64,000 nt of DNA from contig NZ_CP009553.3 of NCBI RefSeq assembly GCF_000767615.3, positions 3,720,001-3,784,000 of the forward strand, written 5' to 3'. Source of the DNA: Pandoraea pnomenusa (GTDB lineage: Bacteria; Pseudomonadota; Gammaproteobacteria; Burkholderiales; Burkholderiaceae). The notes under the pieces are model-generated. The model did no database searches, was not told the origin of the DNA, and saw nothing but the letters and a program-made list of their open reading frames with translations. Shown here piece after piece: positions 16,664 to 25,545 of the stretch (position 1 is the first letter of the stretch; every line of letters begins with the position of its first letter). A program made the position numbers and the translations under genes.

Positions 16664-17584
16664 ATGCTTTCCGGTCGCGGCGTCATGCTCTCTGTCTCGG
16701 CGTCGGTCATGTTTTCGATCATGCCGGCGCTCGTTGCGCAGTTGGCGCCCCTGTCCGGGCTGGACGTTTTCGCCTGGCGCATCCTGCTCACGCTGCCGGG
16801 CACGCTGGTCATCGTGGCCGCGCTGCGCCGCACGAACGTGCTGGCCAGCACGTTTTCCCACGTCTTGCATCGCCCCGGCCTGCTTGGCGCCGTGCTGCTT
16901 TGCGCCGCCATGCTGAGCGTCCAGTTGTGGCTTTTCGTCTGGGCGCCGCTGCAGCAACGCATGCTGGACGTCTCCCTGGGCTACTTCCTCTTGCCGCTGA
17001 CCATGGTGCTGGCGGGCCGCACCGTCTACCAGGAACGGCTCTCACCGCTACAGACGGCCGCGGTCATTGCCGCCGCGCTGGGCGTCGCCCACGAACTCTG
17101 GGCAACGCGCGCCTTGTCCTGGGTCACCGCGCTCATCATGTTCGGCTATCCGCCATATTTCATGCTGCGCCGCCGCTTGCGACTCGACGCGCTGAGCGCG
17201 TTCATCATGGAGTTGCTCGCCATGACGCCCGTGGCCGCGGTCGTGCTGTGGCAGGCATGGCCGGACAATGCGCGGGTGATCGCCGAGCCGCGCTTCTGGT
17301 TCTGGCTGCCCGCGCTCGGGCTGCTCAGTGCCAGTGCCCTCGCGAGCACGCTGGCCGCCGCGCGCATGCTGCCCATCGGGGTGTACGGCATTCTCAGCTA
17401 CGTGGAACCGGTGCTGCTGTTCGCCGTTTCCGTCTTCCTGTTGGGAGAGCCTTTCACCGAACGCGGCCTATGGACGTATGCCCCCATCTGGGTCGGCGTG
17501 GCATTGATCGTCTTCGACAGCCTGCGCACGCTGCGCCGCCAGCGCATCGTCGGCGCCTTTGGGAAATCGCCGCCGTCGGCCTGA
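16664..17584 (+). CDS. RarD-like DMT-family permease
   Basis: 306 residues, about ten hydrophobic segments, two EamA repeats. The start GVMLSVSASVMFSIMPALVA, the WRILLTLPGTLVIV segment and the later SWVTALIMFGYPPYFMLRR match RarD proteins (chloramphenicol-sensitive family; substrate unknown). The C-terminal YVEPVLLFAVSVFLLGEPF is the conserved end motif. ATG at 16664 follows an AGGA ribosome site; the frame upstream is not membrane-like. Confidence 0.85.
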   Translation: MLSGRGVMLSVSASVMFSIMPALVAQLAPLSGLDVFAWRILLTLPGTLVIVAALRRTNVLASTFSHVLHRPGLLGAVLLCAAMLSVQLWLFVWAPLQQRMLDVSLGYFLLPLTMVLAGRTVYQERLSPLQTAAVIAAALGVAHELWATRALSWVTALIMFGYPPYFMLRRRLRLDALSAFIMELLAMTPVAAVVLWQAWPDNARVIAEPRFWFWLPALGLLSASALASTLAAARMLPIGVYGILSYVEPVLLFAVSVFLLGEPFTERGLWTYAPIWVGVALIVFDSLRTLRRQRIVGAFGKSPPSA

Positions 17585-17593
17585 CCCGGGGGA

Positions 17594-17617
17594 CCGGCGA
17601 TCCGGCGATCCGACGAT
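17594..17617. repeat. 8-bp tandem repeat, three units
   Basis: CCGGCGAT, CCGGCGAT and CCGACGAT run in series between the RarD-like gene and the small lipoprotein gene. Two units are identical. Confidence 0.6.
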
Positions 17618-17720
17618 CCGCCGCCGTACCGGGAAGCCGGCGCGGCGAAGGCCGCCGGTGGCCCGGCGTGCAATGCCGAATCGCCGCGTTATACTCGCGA
17701 GAGCTTGTAAGACGACCCTT

Positions 17721-17975
17721 ATGAAAAATCTCGCCAAGATCGCCATTCTGCTGTCCCCGGGGCTTCTCGCCGTCACCCTGTCCGCTTGCGGCTCGTCTGC
17801 GCCGCTGTTCACTTCGGACGGTCGTCCGACCCAGCAAATCCAGTGCTCGGCCACCGTGGCCGGCGATTGCGACCAGCGCGCGCGTACCCAATGCCAGCAA
17901 AAGGGCTACGACGTGCTTACGCGCGACGTGAGCGGCGGCGTGGCCAATATCGTGATTGCCTGCCAGCCGGGCTGA
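17721..17975 (+). CDS. Small predicted lipoprotein
   Basis: 84 residues. A signal peptide with lipobox (LSAC, Cys23) predicts a lipid-anchored envelope protein of about 62 residues after processing. The mature part has four Cys besides the lipid Cys (in IQCSA, GDCDQR, TQCQQKGYD and IACQPG) that could form two disulfides. The pattern C-x6-C-x7-C with a final Cys near the end recalls small Cys-rich envelope proteins of Burkholderiaceae, but I cannot name the family. ATG at 17721 opens directly into the signal peptide. Confidence 0.75.
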   Translation: MKNLAKIAILLSPGLLAVTLSACGSSAPLFTSDGRPTQQIQCSATVAGDCDQRARTQCQQKGYDVLTRDVSGGVANIVIACQPG

Positions 17976-18288
17976 TGCCGATCGTGGGCGCGCCATCACC
18001 CGGCGCCGGGGCATCGCGCTGAGGGGACCACACACCTCTGGCGTGCACACGCCGGCCGTTGGCATTACGATGCGTTATTGCGCGCGGTCAACTCCCACGC
18101 GTTGCGCGGGATGACTTTGGCCACGCGCGGTGCGAGAATGAAAGAGTCCTGAAGCGTTCCCGCCGGCCATCCGGCCACGAAAGCCTCCGGCCACCGCCCC
18201 TCCCATTTCCCTGTTGGGGAGCGACGTCGCAAGCGGCATCACGTCAGGCAGGCATTTCACGCAATCCCAGCCCAAAGAGGACACCATC

Positions 18289-18750
18289 ATGTACGAACGC
18301 ATTCTGGTTTCGATCGACGGCAGCACGCCCTCGAACCGTGCCATCGACGAAGCGGTCAAACTCGTCGCGCTCAGCCAGGGCAAGATCCGCCTGGTATCGG
18401 TTGTGCCGTCACTCGCCAACGCCTACGCCGCCGGCGCCTACAGCGGTTTCGTGCCGCTGGAAAGCCAGGAGTCGTTCGAGAAGGAAACGCACGAGATTCT
18501 CGCCACCGCTCAGGCCGACCTGAAGAAGCGCGGTGTCGATGCCGAGACAAAGATGATCACGCTCGAAGCCGGCACTGACGAAATCGCCGACGCCGTATTG
18601 CGCGAAGCGCAGGAATGGAATGCCGACGTGATCGTGCTGGGCACCCATGGCCGACGCGGCATCAACCGTCTGCTGCTCGGCAGCGTGGCGGAAACGCTGC
18701 TGCGCATCACCACCTTGCCCGTGCTGCTCGTGAAGGCCAGCGACAAGTAA
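18289..18750 (+). CDS. Universal stress protein (UspA family)
   Basis: 153-residue cytoplasmic protein. MYERILVSIDGSTPSNRAID is the standard N-terminus, and GTHGRRGINRLLLGS (G118, G121, G131-S132) is the ATP-binding motif G-x2-G-x9-G-S, so this belongs to the ATP-binding branch. Such proteins help survival under starvation, oxygen or acid stress. A strong bidirectional terminator (18801-18829) follows, so it is probably transcribed alone. AGAGG lies about ten bases before the ATG. Confidence 0.93.
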   Translation: MYERILVSIDGSTPSNRAIDEAVKLVALSQGKIRLVSVVPSLANAYAAGAYSGFVPLESQESFEKETHEILATAQADLKKRGVDAETKMITLEAGTDEIADAVLREAQEWNADVIVLGTHGRRGINRLLLGSVAETLLRITTLPVLLVKASDK

Positions 18751-18800
18751 CTTCGCACGCCCAGGCACCCATGCGCCGGCCGGTATGTCCGGCGCAAATG

Positions 18801-18830
18801 AAAACGGCACGCCGCGCGCGTGCCGTTTTT
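18801..18830. terminator. Bidirectional terminator between uspA and the ugpE-like gene
   Basis: AAAACGGCACGC (18801-18812), five-base loop, GCGTGCCGTTTT (18818-18829), with a fifth T at 18830. The stem is perfect over 12 bp and ends in A and T runs, so it can stop both the plus-strand uspA transcript and the minus-strand importer operon. Confidence 0.9.
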
Positions 18831-18852
18831 GCGTGGCGCCTGCACCGCGCCG

Positions 18853-19737
18853 TCAGCGAATGCCGGCACGCATGAACGACTGCACGAATTGACGCTGAAA
18901 CAGCAGAAATGCGATGAACAGGGGCGCTGCCGTCATCAACGTCGCCGCCGTGATCAGCGACCAGTCGATACCCTGATCGGTCGACGAAAACACCTGCAGT
19001 CCAACCGTGAGCGGACGCGTCTCGACCGAGTTCGTCACGATGAGCGGCCACAGGAAGTTGTTCCAATGGTGACTGATCGACACCAGCGCGTAGGCCACGT
19101 AGACCGGACGTGCGCGCGGCACATACACCCGCCAAAGCACTTGCCACGCACTGGCCCCTTCCACGCGCGCGGCATCGTCGAGCTCGCGCGGCACCGTCTT
19201 GAAAGCCTGACGCAACAGGAATATGCCGAACGCCGAGGCGAAGTACGGCAGCGCAATGCCGAGGATCGTGTCGCGCAGTCCCATCCAGGCGATCGTGCGG
19301 TAGTTCTCCACGATCAGCACGTCGGGCATCACCATCAATTGCAGCAGTACCACCATGAACGCGACCTCGCTGCCACGGAACGTGAAGCGAGCGAACGCAT
19401 AGGCCGCGAGCGTGGCGAGTACCAGCTGCGCCGCCAGGATTACCGTCACGAGCACGAACGTGTTGACCAGATAACGCCCGAAAGGCGCGGCCTGCCATGC
19501 GTGCACGAAGTTCTCGAGCGTGAGCGGCGCGTCCAGGGAGAACCTCGTGGCATAGGCCGACGGATGAAACGCGCTCCACAGCGCATAGAGCAATGGCAGC
19601 AGCCACAGCAGGCCGAGCAGCCAGGCTCCTGCCACGTCGGGAAAACCGGTGTGGCCGGTCGAGGAAAACGCGGGCAGCGCCGCGCGGGCGTTGGCCGATG
19701 TGCCGCTCGCGGCGCCGGGATTGGCGGAAGTCGTCAT
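18853..19737 (-). CDS. ABC transporter permease, UgpE/MalG type
   Basis: 294 residues with six predicted membrane helices. The cytoplasmic EAA loop reads ELDDAARVEGASAWQVLWRV followed by YVPRARPVYVAYAL, the contact site for the ATPase. The start MTTSANPGAASGT leads to a 30-residue hydrophilic tail before the first helix. ATG at 19737 overlaps the stop of the upstream permease by four bases (ATGA), so translation is coupled. A much longer open frame through the upstream gene is an overlap artefact. It is the last gene of a four-gene importer operon. Confidence 0.9.
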   Translation of the reverse strand: MTTSANPGAASGTSANARAALPAFSSTGHTGFPDVAGAWLLGLLWLLPLLYALWSAFHPSAYATRFSLDAPLTLENFVHAWQAAPFGRYLVNTFVLVTVILAAQLVLATLAAYAFARFTFRGSEVAFMVVLLQLMVMPDVLIVENYRTIAWMGLRDTILGIALPYFASAFGIFLLRQAFKTVPRELDDAARVEGASAWQVLWRVYVPRARPVYVAYALVSISHHWNNFLWPLIVTNSVETRPLTVGLQVFSSTDQGIDWSLITAATLMTAAPLFIAFLLFQRQFVQSFMRAGIR

Positions 19738-20702
19738 TGATAGTGCGTGCGTGAGTCGAGCAGACGAAATTTCACAAGGGCCACGATGGCGAGCAGCGTC
19801 AGCAACACGACGGTGAGCGCCGCCGCATATGCGGTGTCCCAGAAGCTGAAGGCCACCTGATAGATGTAATACAGCAGCAGTTGCGTGGCGTTGTCCGGCC
19901 CGCCGCGCGTCATCACCACCACATGATCGACGAGGCGGAACGCATTGATGAGGGCATTGATCACCACGAAGACGGTCGTGGGCATGAGCAGCGGCCATTG
20001 CACCCGGCGGAAAAACTGCCAGCGCGAGGCGCCCTCGAGCGCGGCGGCTTCGGCAAGCGTGGGCGAGATCTGTTGCAGCGCAGCCAGATAGAAGATCATG
20101 AAGAAGCCGGCTTCCTTCCAGATCGTCACGACCATGAGCGCCGGGAGCGCCGTGCCGGGCTGGCCGAGCCAGTTGTGATCGCCCCAGCCCAGCGCCTGCG
20201 AGATCTGCGCAATCAGTCCGTACTGCGGTGTGTAGAAGAAGAGCCAGATGTTCGCCACGGCGATCATCGGCAGGATCGCCGGCGTGAAATACGCCAGACG
20301 CAGCAGCGCGCGCCCGGGCACCTCGCGATGCACCCACAAGGCCATGACGATCGACAGCCCGATCGCCACGGGCACGGTGACCAGTGCAAACAGCACGTTG
20401 TTGCGCAGCGCCTGCCAGAACACCGGGTCATCGAGCAGCAATTGATAGTTCTCGGTGCCGACGAAGATCGACGGCGCGCCGGCGCGCGCGGTCGAAAAGA
20501 CGCTGTGCCACACCGTGGCGAGGGCCGGATAGTGCGTAAAGGCAACGAGCAGCACGAGCGCCGGCGCCAGCAGCAGCCACGGCACCCATGACGAGTGGCG
20601 CAGGTCGGCGCGAGTCACGGTACGGTTCACGGAACGGTCCATCGAATCGATGCGTGGGACCGGTGCACGAGCGACGTCTGCCGCACGACGCCGGCCCCAC
20701 AT
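19734..20702 (-). CDS. ABC transporter permease, UgpA/MalF type
   Basis: 322 residues with six predicted helices starting near WVPWLLLAPALVLLVAFTHY, and the EAA loop TLAEAAALEGASRWQFFRRV. It pairs with the 18853-19737 permease. ATG at 20702 gives a 20-residue leader with no clear ribosome site; ATG at 20642 (MDRSVNRT) is an equally good choice. The end overlaps the next gene by four bases. Confidence 0.88.
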   Translation of the reverse strand: MWGRRRAADVARAPVPRIDSMDRSVNRTVTRADLRHSSWVPWLLLAPALVLLVAFTHYPALATVWHSVFSTARAGAPSIFVGTENYQLLLDDPVFWQALRNNVLFALVTVPVAIGLSIVMALWVHREVPGRALLRLAYFTPAILPMIAVANIWLFFYTPQYGLIAQISQALGWGDHNWLGQPGTALPALMVVTIWKEAGFFMIFYLAALQQISPTLAEAAALEGASRWQFFRRVQWPLLMPTTVFVVINALINAFRLVDHVVVMTRGGPDNATQLLLYYIYQVAFSFWDTAYAAALTVVLLTLLAIVALVKFRLLDSRTHYQ

Positions 20703-20723
20703 GTCAGGGCATGGCGGCGGCGA

Positions 20724-22028
20724 TCAGCGTGCGTACGGACGCAAGATGCGATCCGCTTCGCGCTGCGCGTCGTCGAGCGCCTGCTTCGGCGACTTGGTGC
20801 CGGTCAACGCCGCCTGAAGCGCGTCGTTGAGGGCCTTCGTCACGCGCTGGTTGTCGTGCGTCGAGAACTCCGCCACGCTGCTGCCGAGCTGGTCGCGCGC
20901 CACCGCGGCGGCAGGCACCTTCCGCACGTAGTCCTTCATCGCCGGCGTCTCCCACGCGGCCGGCGTGACCGCCACGTAGCCCGTGTCGATGCCGAACTGC
21001 GCGGCACGCTCCGGCGTGGTGGCCCACTTGATGAACGTCATCGCCGCCTCCTTCTCCTGCGGCGTGCTCTTCTTGAACACGTAGAAGTTGCCGCCACCGG
21101 TCGGACTGCCGCCCCGCACCTTCGACGGCATCTTGCCCACGCCGAACGGGAACGTCGCGTTGGTGCGAATGTTGGTCAGGTTGCCGGTCGTCGTGTAGAT
21201 GATGGCCGCCTTCTTCTCCAGGAAGTCCTTCGGCGTGGTGCCCCATTCGATCGATCCCGTCGGCATGGCCTTGTACTTCGCCGCGAGATCCACCCAGAAC
21301 TGCAGCGACTCCACGGCCTGCGGCGCGTTGAGGAACGTCTTGTTGCCCGACGCGTTCATCAGCTCGATCCCGGCCGGCGTGGTGAACGCCTGGAACAGCC
21401 AGTAGCCGAAGCCCGTCGACGGCACCTTGATGCCCCACTGCGTCACGTTGCCCGAAGCATCGCGCCGGGTGAGCTTCTGCGCGTAGCTGGCGAGCTCGGT
21501 CCAGTTCGCCGGCGCGCGCTCGGGGTCGAGCCCGGCTTCGCGGAACATGTCCTTGTTCCAGTACATCACGATGGTCGAGCGCTGGAACGGCACGCCCCAG
21601 GTGTGACCGTCGATGCGCGAATTCATCATCAGCGCCGGGTAGAAGCTGTCGAGCCACTGCTTGTCGGCCGGCGTGTTCGCAATGCTGTCGATCGGCACCA
21701 CGGCGTCTTCGTCGATCAGCGTAAACACGTCGGCGGCGGCGAGCACGGCGACCTGCGGCGGCGTACCCGCCTTTGCCGCCGTCAATGCCTTGACGACGGA
21801 ATCCTGATACGTCCCGGCGTACACCGGCTTGACCTTGATCGTCGGATGCGTCTTCTCGAAGTCCGCCACCAGATCGTTGATGATCTTCGTGACGGGCCCG
21901 CCCACCGCGACCGGGTAATAGAACGTCAGTTCGACCGGCTTCTGTTGTGCCACGGCCGTGCCCGTCAGGCCGCCCAATGCCAGCGTGGCCAGAGTGGCTG
22001 CAAACGTTTTCAGAATCGTGCGTCGCAT
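20724..22028 (-). CDS. Periplasmic substrate-binding protein, family 1 (UgpB-like)
   Basis: 434 residues, near the length of UgpB. The N-terminus has a signal peptide ending at AVAQQ. KPVELTFYYPVAVGGPVTKI and the following TYQDSVVKAL and YWNKDMFREAGLDPERAPANW are typical of extracellular solute-binding proteins for sugars or glycerol-3-phosphate-like compounds. GIKVPSTGFGYWLFQAFTT and IEWGTTPKDFL line regions where ligands bind in the family, but the substrate cannot be read from them. ATG at 22028 follows GGGGAA. Together with the two permeases and the ATPase it forms a complete importer. Glycerol-3-phosphate is the default guess from gene arrangement only. Confidence 0.9.
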   Translation of the reverse strand: MRRTILKTFAATLATLALGGLTGTAVAQQKPVELTFYYPVAVGGPVTKIINDLVADFEKTHPTIKVKPVYAGTYQDSVVKALTAAKAGTPPQVAVLAAADVFTLIDEDAVVPIDSIANTPADKQWLDSFYPALMMNSRIDGHTWGVPFQRSTIVMYWNKDMFREAGLDPERAPANWTELASYAQKLTRRDASGNVTQWGIKVPSTGFGYWLFQAFTTPAGIELMNASGNKTFLNAPQAVESLQFWVDLAAKYKAMPTGSIEWGTTPKDFLEKKAAIIYTTTGNLTNIRTNATFPFGVGKMPSKVRGGSPTGGGNFYVFKKSTPQEKEAAMTFIKWATTPERAAQFGIDTGYVAVTPAAWETPAMKDYVRKVPAAAVARDQLGSSVAEFSTHDNQRVTKALNDALQAALTGTKSPKQALDDAQREADRILRPYAR

Positions 22029-22113
22029 ATCGCTTGGTTCCCCATGTAAGCGTTGTGGTGGTGTGACTGAAATCGATGTGGGCCACGATGGCCCGTCGGT
22101 CCGAGGTCCTGGC

Positions 22114-23301
22114 TCAGGCGTGCGGTTCCGGCGCACACGCCGACGCGACCGTCGGGGCGAGCGCGAACGCCGCCGGGAACGTGGCCTGCGCGCCGTTCGT
22201 CCGCGCACCGGGCGGCGCGAGCTTTTCATGCGGCGCGTCGAGGGCCATGCGCGCGCCGGTCGCTACGTCGAACAGATGCTGGTCCTCGGTACGCCACTGC
22301 AACCCGATGGCGTCGCCCGGCACGAATGGACGATGCCCCGGCACGCGTGTGGCGACCTCTCCCGCCGCGCCCAGCCTGCAGGCGACAAGCGTGTCCGCCC
22401 CGAGGTATTCGACAGCGCTCACCGTGGCGAGCACCGCCCCCATCGACGTCGGCGACACCGCACGCACATCCTCCGGACGCAGGCCGAGCAACGCGGCGTC
22501 GAGCGCGCCGGCCGGCGCCAGCGCCGGGCCGGTCTGCCCGGCGGGCACGAGCGCATCGCCGTGACGCACGAGCTCGAGCAGGTGCATCGGCGGCGTACCG
22601 ATGAAGCTCGCGGCAAAGCGCGTGGCCGGCGTGCTGTAGAGCGCGTGCGGTGCGTCGTTCTGCTCGATGCGGCCATGGCGCAGCAGCACGACCCGGTCGG
22701 CCATGCTCATTGCCTCGGTCTGATCGTGCGTGACGTAGATGAGCGTCATGCCAAGCTGCTGTTGCAGCGCGCGAATCTCGCGGCGCATTTCCTGGCGCAA
22801 TTGCGCGTCGAGATTCGAGAGCGGTTCGTCCATGAGGCAGACCGACGTTTCGGCGATCACGGCCCGGCCAAGCGCCACGCGCTGCTGCTGACCGCCCGAG
22901 AGCTGGGACGGCTTGCGCTCGAGATAGGGTTCCAGGCCGAGCAACGATGCCACGCGCGCCAGACGCCGGGGATAGTCCCGTGCCGGCTCGCCGCGCACGC
23001 GCAACCCGAACAGCAGGTTCTCGCGCACCGACAGATGCGGAAACAACGCGTAGGACTGAAACACCATCGAGAGCTTGCGGCGTGCGGGCGGCAGTCCGGT
23101 CACGTCGTTGCCGCCGATCAGGATGCGTCCGGCGCTCGGTGTCTCGAGCCCGGCGATCATGCGCAGCAGCGTCGATTTACCGCAACCCGACGGGCCGAGC
23201 AGAACGACGAGCGTGCCGGCGTCGGCGGTGAAACTCACGTCGTCGAGCGCGTGTGTGTTGCCCCACTGCTTGCTGACGGATTCGATGACGAGCGATGACA
23301 T
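22114..23301 (-). CDS. ugpC: ABC transporter ATPase, UgpC/MalK type
   Basis: 395 residues. The ATPase domain has Walker A GPSGCGKST (residues 36-44), the Q-loop VFQSYALFPHLSV, signature LSGGQQQRVALGRA, Walker B CLMDEPLSNLD and the H-loop THDQ. The second part is the MalK/UgpC-type TOBE regulatory region (GLRPEDVRAV onward), followed by an Ala/Pro-rich tail of about 40 residues. It is the first gene of the minus-strand operon C-B-A-E, an order different from E. coli ugpBAEC, and is followed by the binding-protein gene after 85 bases. Confidence 0.9.
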   Translation of the reverse strand: MSSLVIESVSKQWGNTHALDDVSFTADAGTLVVLLGPSGCGKSTLLRMIAGLETPSAGRILIGGNDVTGLPPARRKLSMVFQSYALFPHLSVRENLLFGLRVRGEPARDYPRRLARVASLLGLEPYLERKPSQLSGGQQQRVALGRAVIAETSVCLMDEPLSNLDAQLRQEMRREIRALQQQLGMTLIYVTHDQTEAMSMADRVVLLRHGRIEQNDAPHALYSTPATRFAASFIGTPPMHLLELVRHGDALVPAGQTGPALAPAGALDAALLGLRPEDVRAVSPTSMGAVLATVSAVEYLGADTLVACRLGAAGEVATRVPGHRPFVPGDAIGLQWRTEDQHLFDVATGARMALDAPHEKLAPPGARTNGAQATFPAAFALAPTVASACAPEPHA

Positions 23302-23536
23302 GGAAGGCGCGCGGCGGCCGTTCGGAGACGGCGAAATCGGAAAAGCCCGACATTAACCGCCGATCGATGGCAGTTTGATGACATTGGCGTCGCGCGCGCA
23401 CCGATGAAGGCCGCCGGTAGGGCGCACGGACGCCTTGCCTGTCTCGGGGGCTGGGAAAATCCGAGGAGATCGCAGTCGAGCGGCGCCGTCCGAAGACATG
23501 TGCCGCGGGCGATGGGCTGGTCCGTGCGGGCGGCTG

Positions 23537-24406
23537 TCAGGCCACGGCCTGACGGCGTTTGGCGCGCAGCAGCGCCTTGGAAATGATGCGGGTCTCCGGG
23601 CTCGCGGTCCCGGTGTGCCGGGCAATGGCGTCGCGGAAGAACCGACGTGTTTCGTCCGCCACGGTCTCGCGCTCGTTGTCCATCGTGAGGATGTGATAAC
23701 TCTCGCCGAGCAGGCACTTCTGCTTCACTTCGGACGACACGCCGTCGTACACGATGCGCGCATTGTGCGGGCTGGCCGTATCGTCGTCGACCGCGTGCAC
23801 GATCAGACAGTCCGCCGTCACGCGTTCGAGGCGCGCACGAACGTGCGCGGCAAGCCGCCGCGCGTTGTAGAGATGCGCGAGGGGCAACGAGGCCGATCCG
23901 ATCTCGGAGGCGTCGTGCAACGACATCGACTTCGCGACGCGCGCGCGCAGGGCCTCGTTCTTCAGCCCGTACGGCGCCTTTTCCTGATAGCGATAGCGAT
24001 GGCGCAGCGGCGTGTGAAACACCAGATCGATGAGCGGGTAATACCAGGGGATGGTCCAGCCGTCATACACCAGCGTGACGGCCAGCAGCGACAGCGCCGT
24101 CACGTCCGGCTCCGCCTGCGCGACCGCCAGGCTCAGCGTGGCCCCCATGCTCAGACCGCAGATCGATACCGTCTCGTGCGTCTCACGCAGCGCGCGAAAC
24201 TTCGCGCGGGCGGCTTCGATCCAGGCGCGCCAGTCCGTGCACGGCGAGCCGAGTCCGTAACCGGCAATATGCGGCACCGATACGGTATAGCCATCACGCT
24301 GCAACGCCTTGGCCACCGGACGCATCTCGAGCGGCGTGCTGGAGAGCCCCGGCAACAGCAGTACGGCGTGCTCACCGCCCTTGTAGAAGATATCTTCCTG
24401 GAACAT
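23537..24406 (-). CDS. Alpha/beta hydrolase (carboxylesterase-type)
   Basis: 289 residues, soluble. HAVLLLPGLSSTPLEMRPVA has the oxyanion-hole region, GLSMGAT carries the nucleophile Ser86, VHAVDDDTASP the acid, and ESYHILTMD the catalytic His, so the triad is complete. It resembles monoacylglycerol lipase-like and carboxylesterase EstA-like enzymes that act on short acyl esters; the substrate is unknown. ATG at 24406 starts two bases after the stop of the upstream sensor gene, so the two are translationally linked. A TTG at 24412 would overlap that stop. Confidence 0.85.
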   Translation of the reverse strand: MFQEDIFYKGGEHAVLLLPGLSSTPLEMRPVAKALQRDGYTVSVPHIAGYGLGSPCTDWRAWIEAARAKFRALRETHETVSICGLSMGATLSLAVAQAEPDVTALSLLAVTLVYDGWTIPWYYPLIDLVFHTPLRHRYRYQEKAPYGLKNEALRARVAKSMSLHDASEIGSASLPLAHLYNARRLAAHVRARLERVTADCLIVHAVDDDTASPHNARIVYDGVSSEVKQKCLLGESYHILTMDNERETVADETRRFFRDAIARHTGTASPETRIISKALLRAKRRQAVA

Positions 24407-24408
24407 CG

Positions 24409-25290
24409 TCAAACCCCGCCGGAGACGACCGGCGTCTCATGGACATCGCGCGCATTGGCCGCCGGCGCAAGCGCATGCAGCGGCGTGACGGGACGCACGG
24501 CTGGCCCCGCGTGCAGACGCAGAATCACGTACGTGCCGACGTGGGCGCGAAAATACTGCAATTCGCAATGGAACGTCTCGTAGCCGCCTTCGCGCGTGCG
24601 GATGCGCAGATTGTGCGCACCGTGTTGCGGGCGCTCGCCGTCCGCCGAAAAAAGCCCTGCCAGTCGCACCGCATCGTCCGGGTGGAGCAAGGCGCGCAAG
24701 CCGTCGCGCCTGGCGACGTCCGCGGCAACGCCTGTCGCGCGGCGGAAGTGCTCGTCAAGGAATTCGTAATGCGTGGCCGGATTGGCCAGATAGAAGATCG
24801 TGTCGAGGTGCCGGGTCAGATACGTCATGAGCGCATTGCCCAACTGCACGGAATCGGACAGCACCATGCGCTCGTTCTCGGCGCGCAGCAGCATTTCATA
24901 GCGCGTCTGGGCCACCTCCGCGAACAACTCCGCGCGATACTGGGCGCGGCGCAAACGCTCGATCAGGACAACCGCGAGCGGCGTGACCATCAGGAAGCCC
25001 GCGACGATCATCGCGTCGCGACGGTCCAGTTGGGTCACGTCGCGAAACGGTGGCACGAAGAAGAAATCGAAGATGGGAATGCTGACGATCATCGCCATGA
25101 CCGCCGGCCCGAGTCCCCAGAGAAATTCGACGATGATGACCGCACAGGCGAAAAATATGCCTGGCATCGCGTGGTCGAGCACCGGATGCAAAAGGCTGCG
25201 AACAAGGAACGCTGCCAGTACCACCATTAATGCGCCGACGTATCGTTTCGCGCCGGGTTCCGCCCAGCGTCGGGCGTTTTTGATATCCAT
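24409..25290 (-). CDS. DUF4118 membrane domain plus PAS domain protein
   Basis: 293 residues. About residues 15-110 contain the four-helix KdpD-like DUF4118 region (GALMVVLAAFLVRSLL, then PGIFFACAVIIVEFLWGLGP and FDFFFVPPFRD), next a helical linker (LIERLRRAQYRAELFAEVAQ), then a PAS-fold domain (YEFLDEHFRRATGVAADVAR to about residue 262) with an HPDD turn. No histidine kinase, GGDEF, EAL or DNA-binding domain follows, so the output is unknown. ATG at 25290 has GAGGAA upstream. The next gene, a hydrolase, starts two bases after its stop, implying a shared role. Confidence 0.78.
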   Translation of the reverse strand: MDIKNARRWAEPGAKRYVGALMVVLAAFLVRSLLHPVLDHAMPGIFFACAVIIVEFLWGLGPAVMAMIVSIPIFDFFFVPPFRDVTQLDRRDAMIVAGFLMVTPLAVVLIERLRRAQYRAELFAEVAQTRYEMLLRAENERMVLSDSVQLGNALMTYLTRHLDTIFYLANPATHYEFLDEHFRRATGVAADVARRDGLRALLHPDDAVRLAGLFSADGERPQHGAHNLRIRTREGGYETFHCELQYFRAHVGTYVILRLHAGPAVRPVTPLHALAPAANARDVHETPVVSGGV

Positions 25291-25545
25291 GATTCCTCGC
25301 CGGCACGTCCCGGCGCTCGATGATCCGCTCTTGGCACCGATCATACGGTGCTGCTGTTACAAAATATTACGGATTATCGCACGCCGCCCCTTGACGTTCC
25401 GACGCGGGGAACCCTAATTCAGTGGCGCCTTAACAACAAGCCGGAGGCGGCCCAGCATCGGCGCGGGTTCGCGCGTGGCGCCGACGCGGTTGTCAGGGAA
25501 ATCACGAAGGCCCGACCGCGCGGACTCCCCCAGCCGCCGCATCGT

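Noticed and set aside
18853..20337. Fusion of the two Ugp-type permeases into one 494-residue protein
   Set aside because: The upstream part is in a different frame from the real UgpA-like gene. The two genes overlap by four bases and each has its own complete permease domain.
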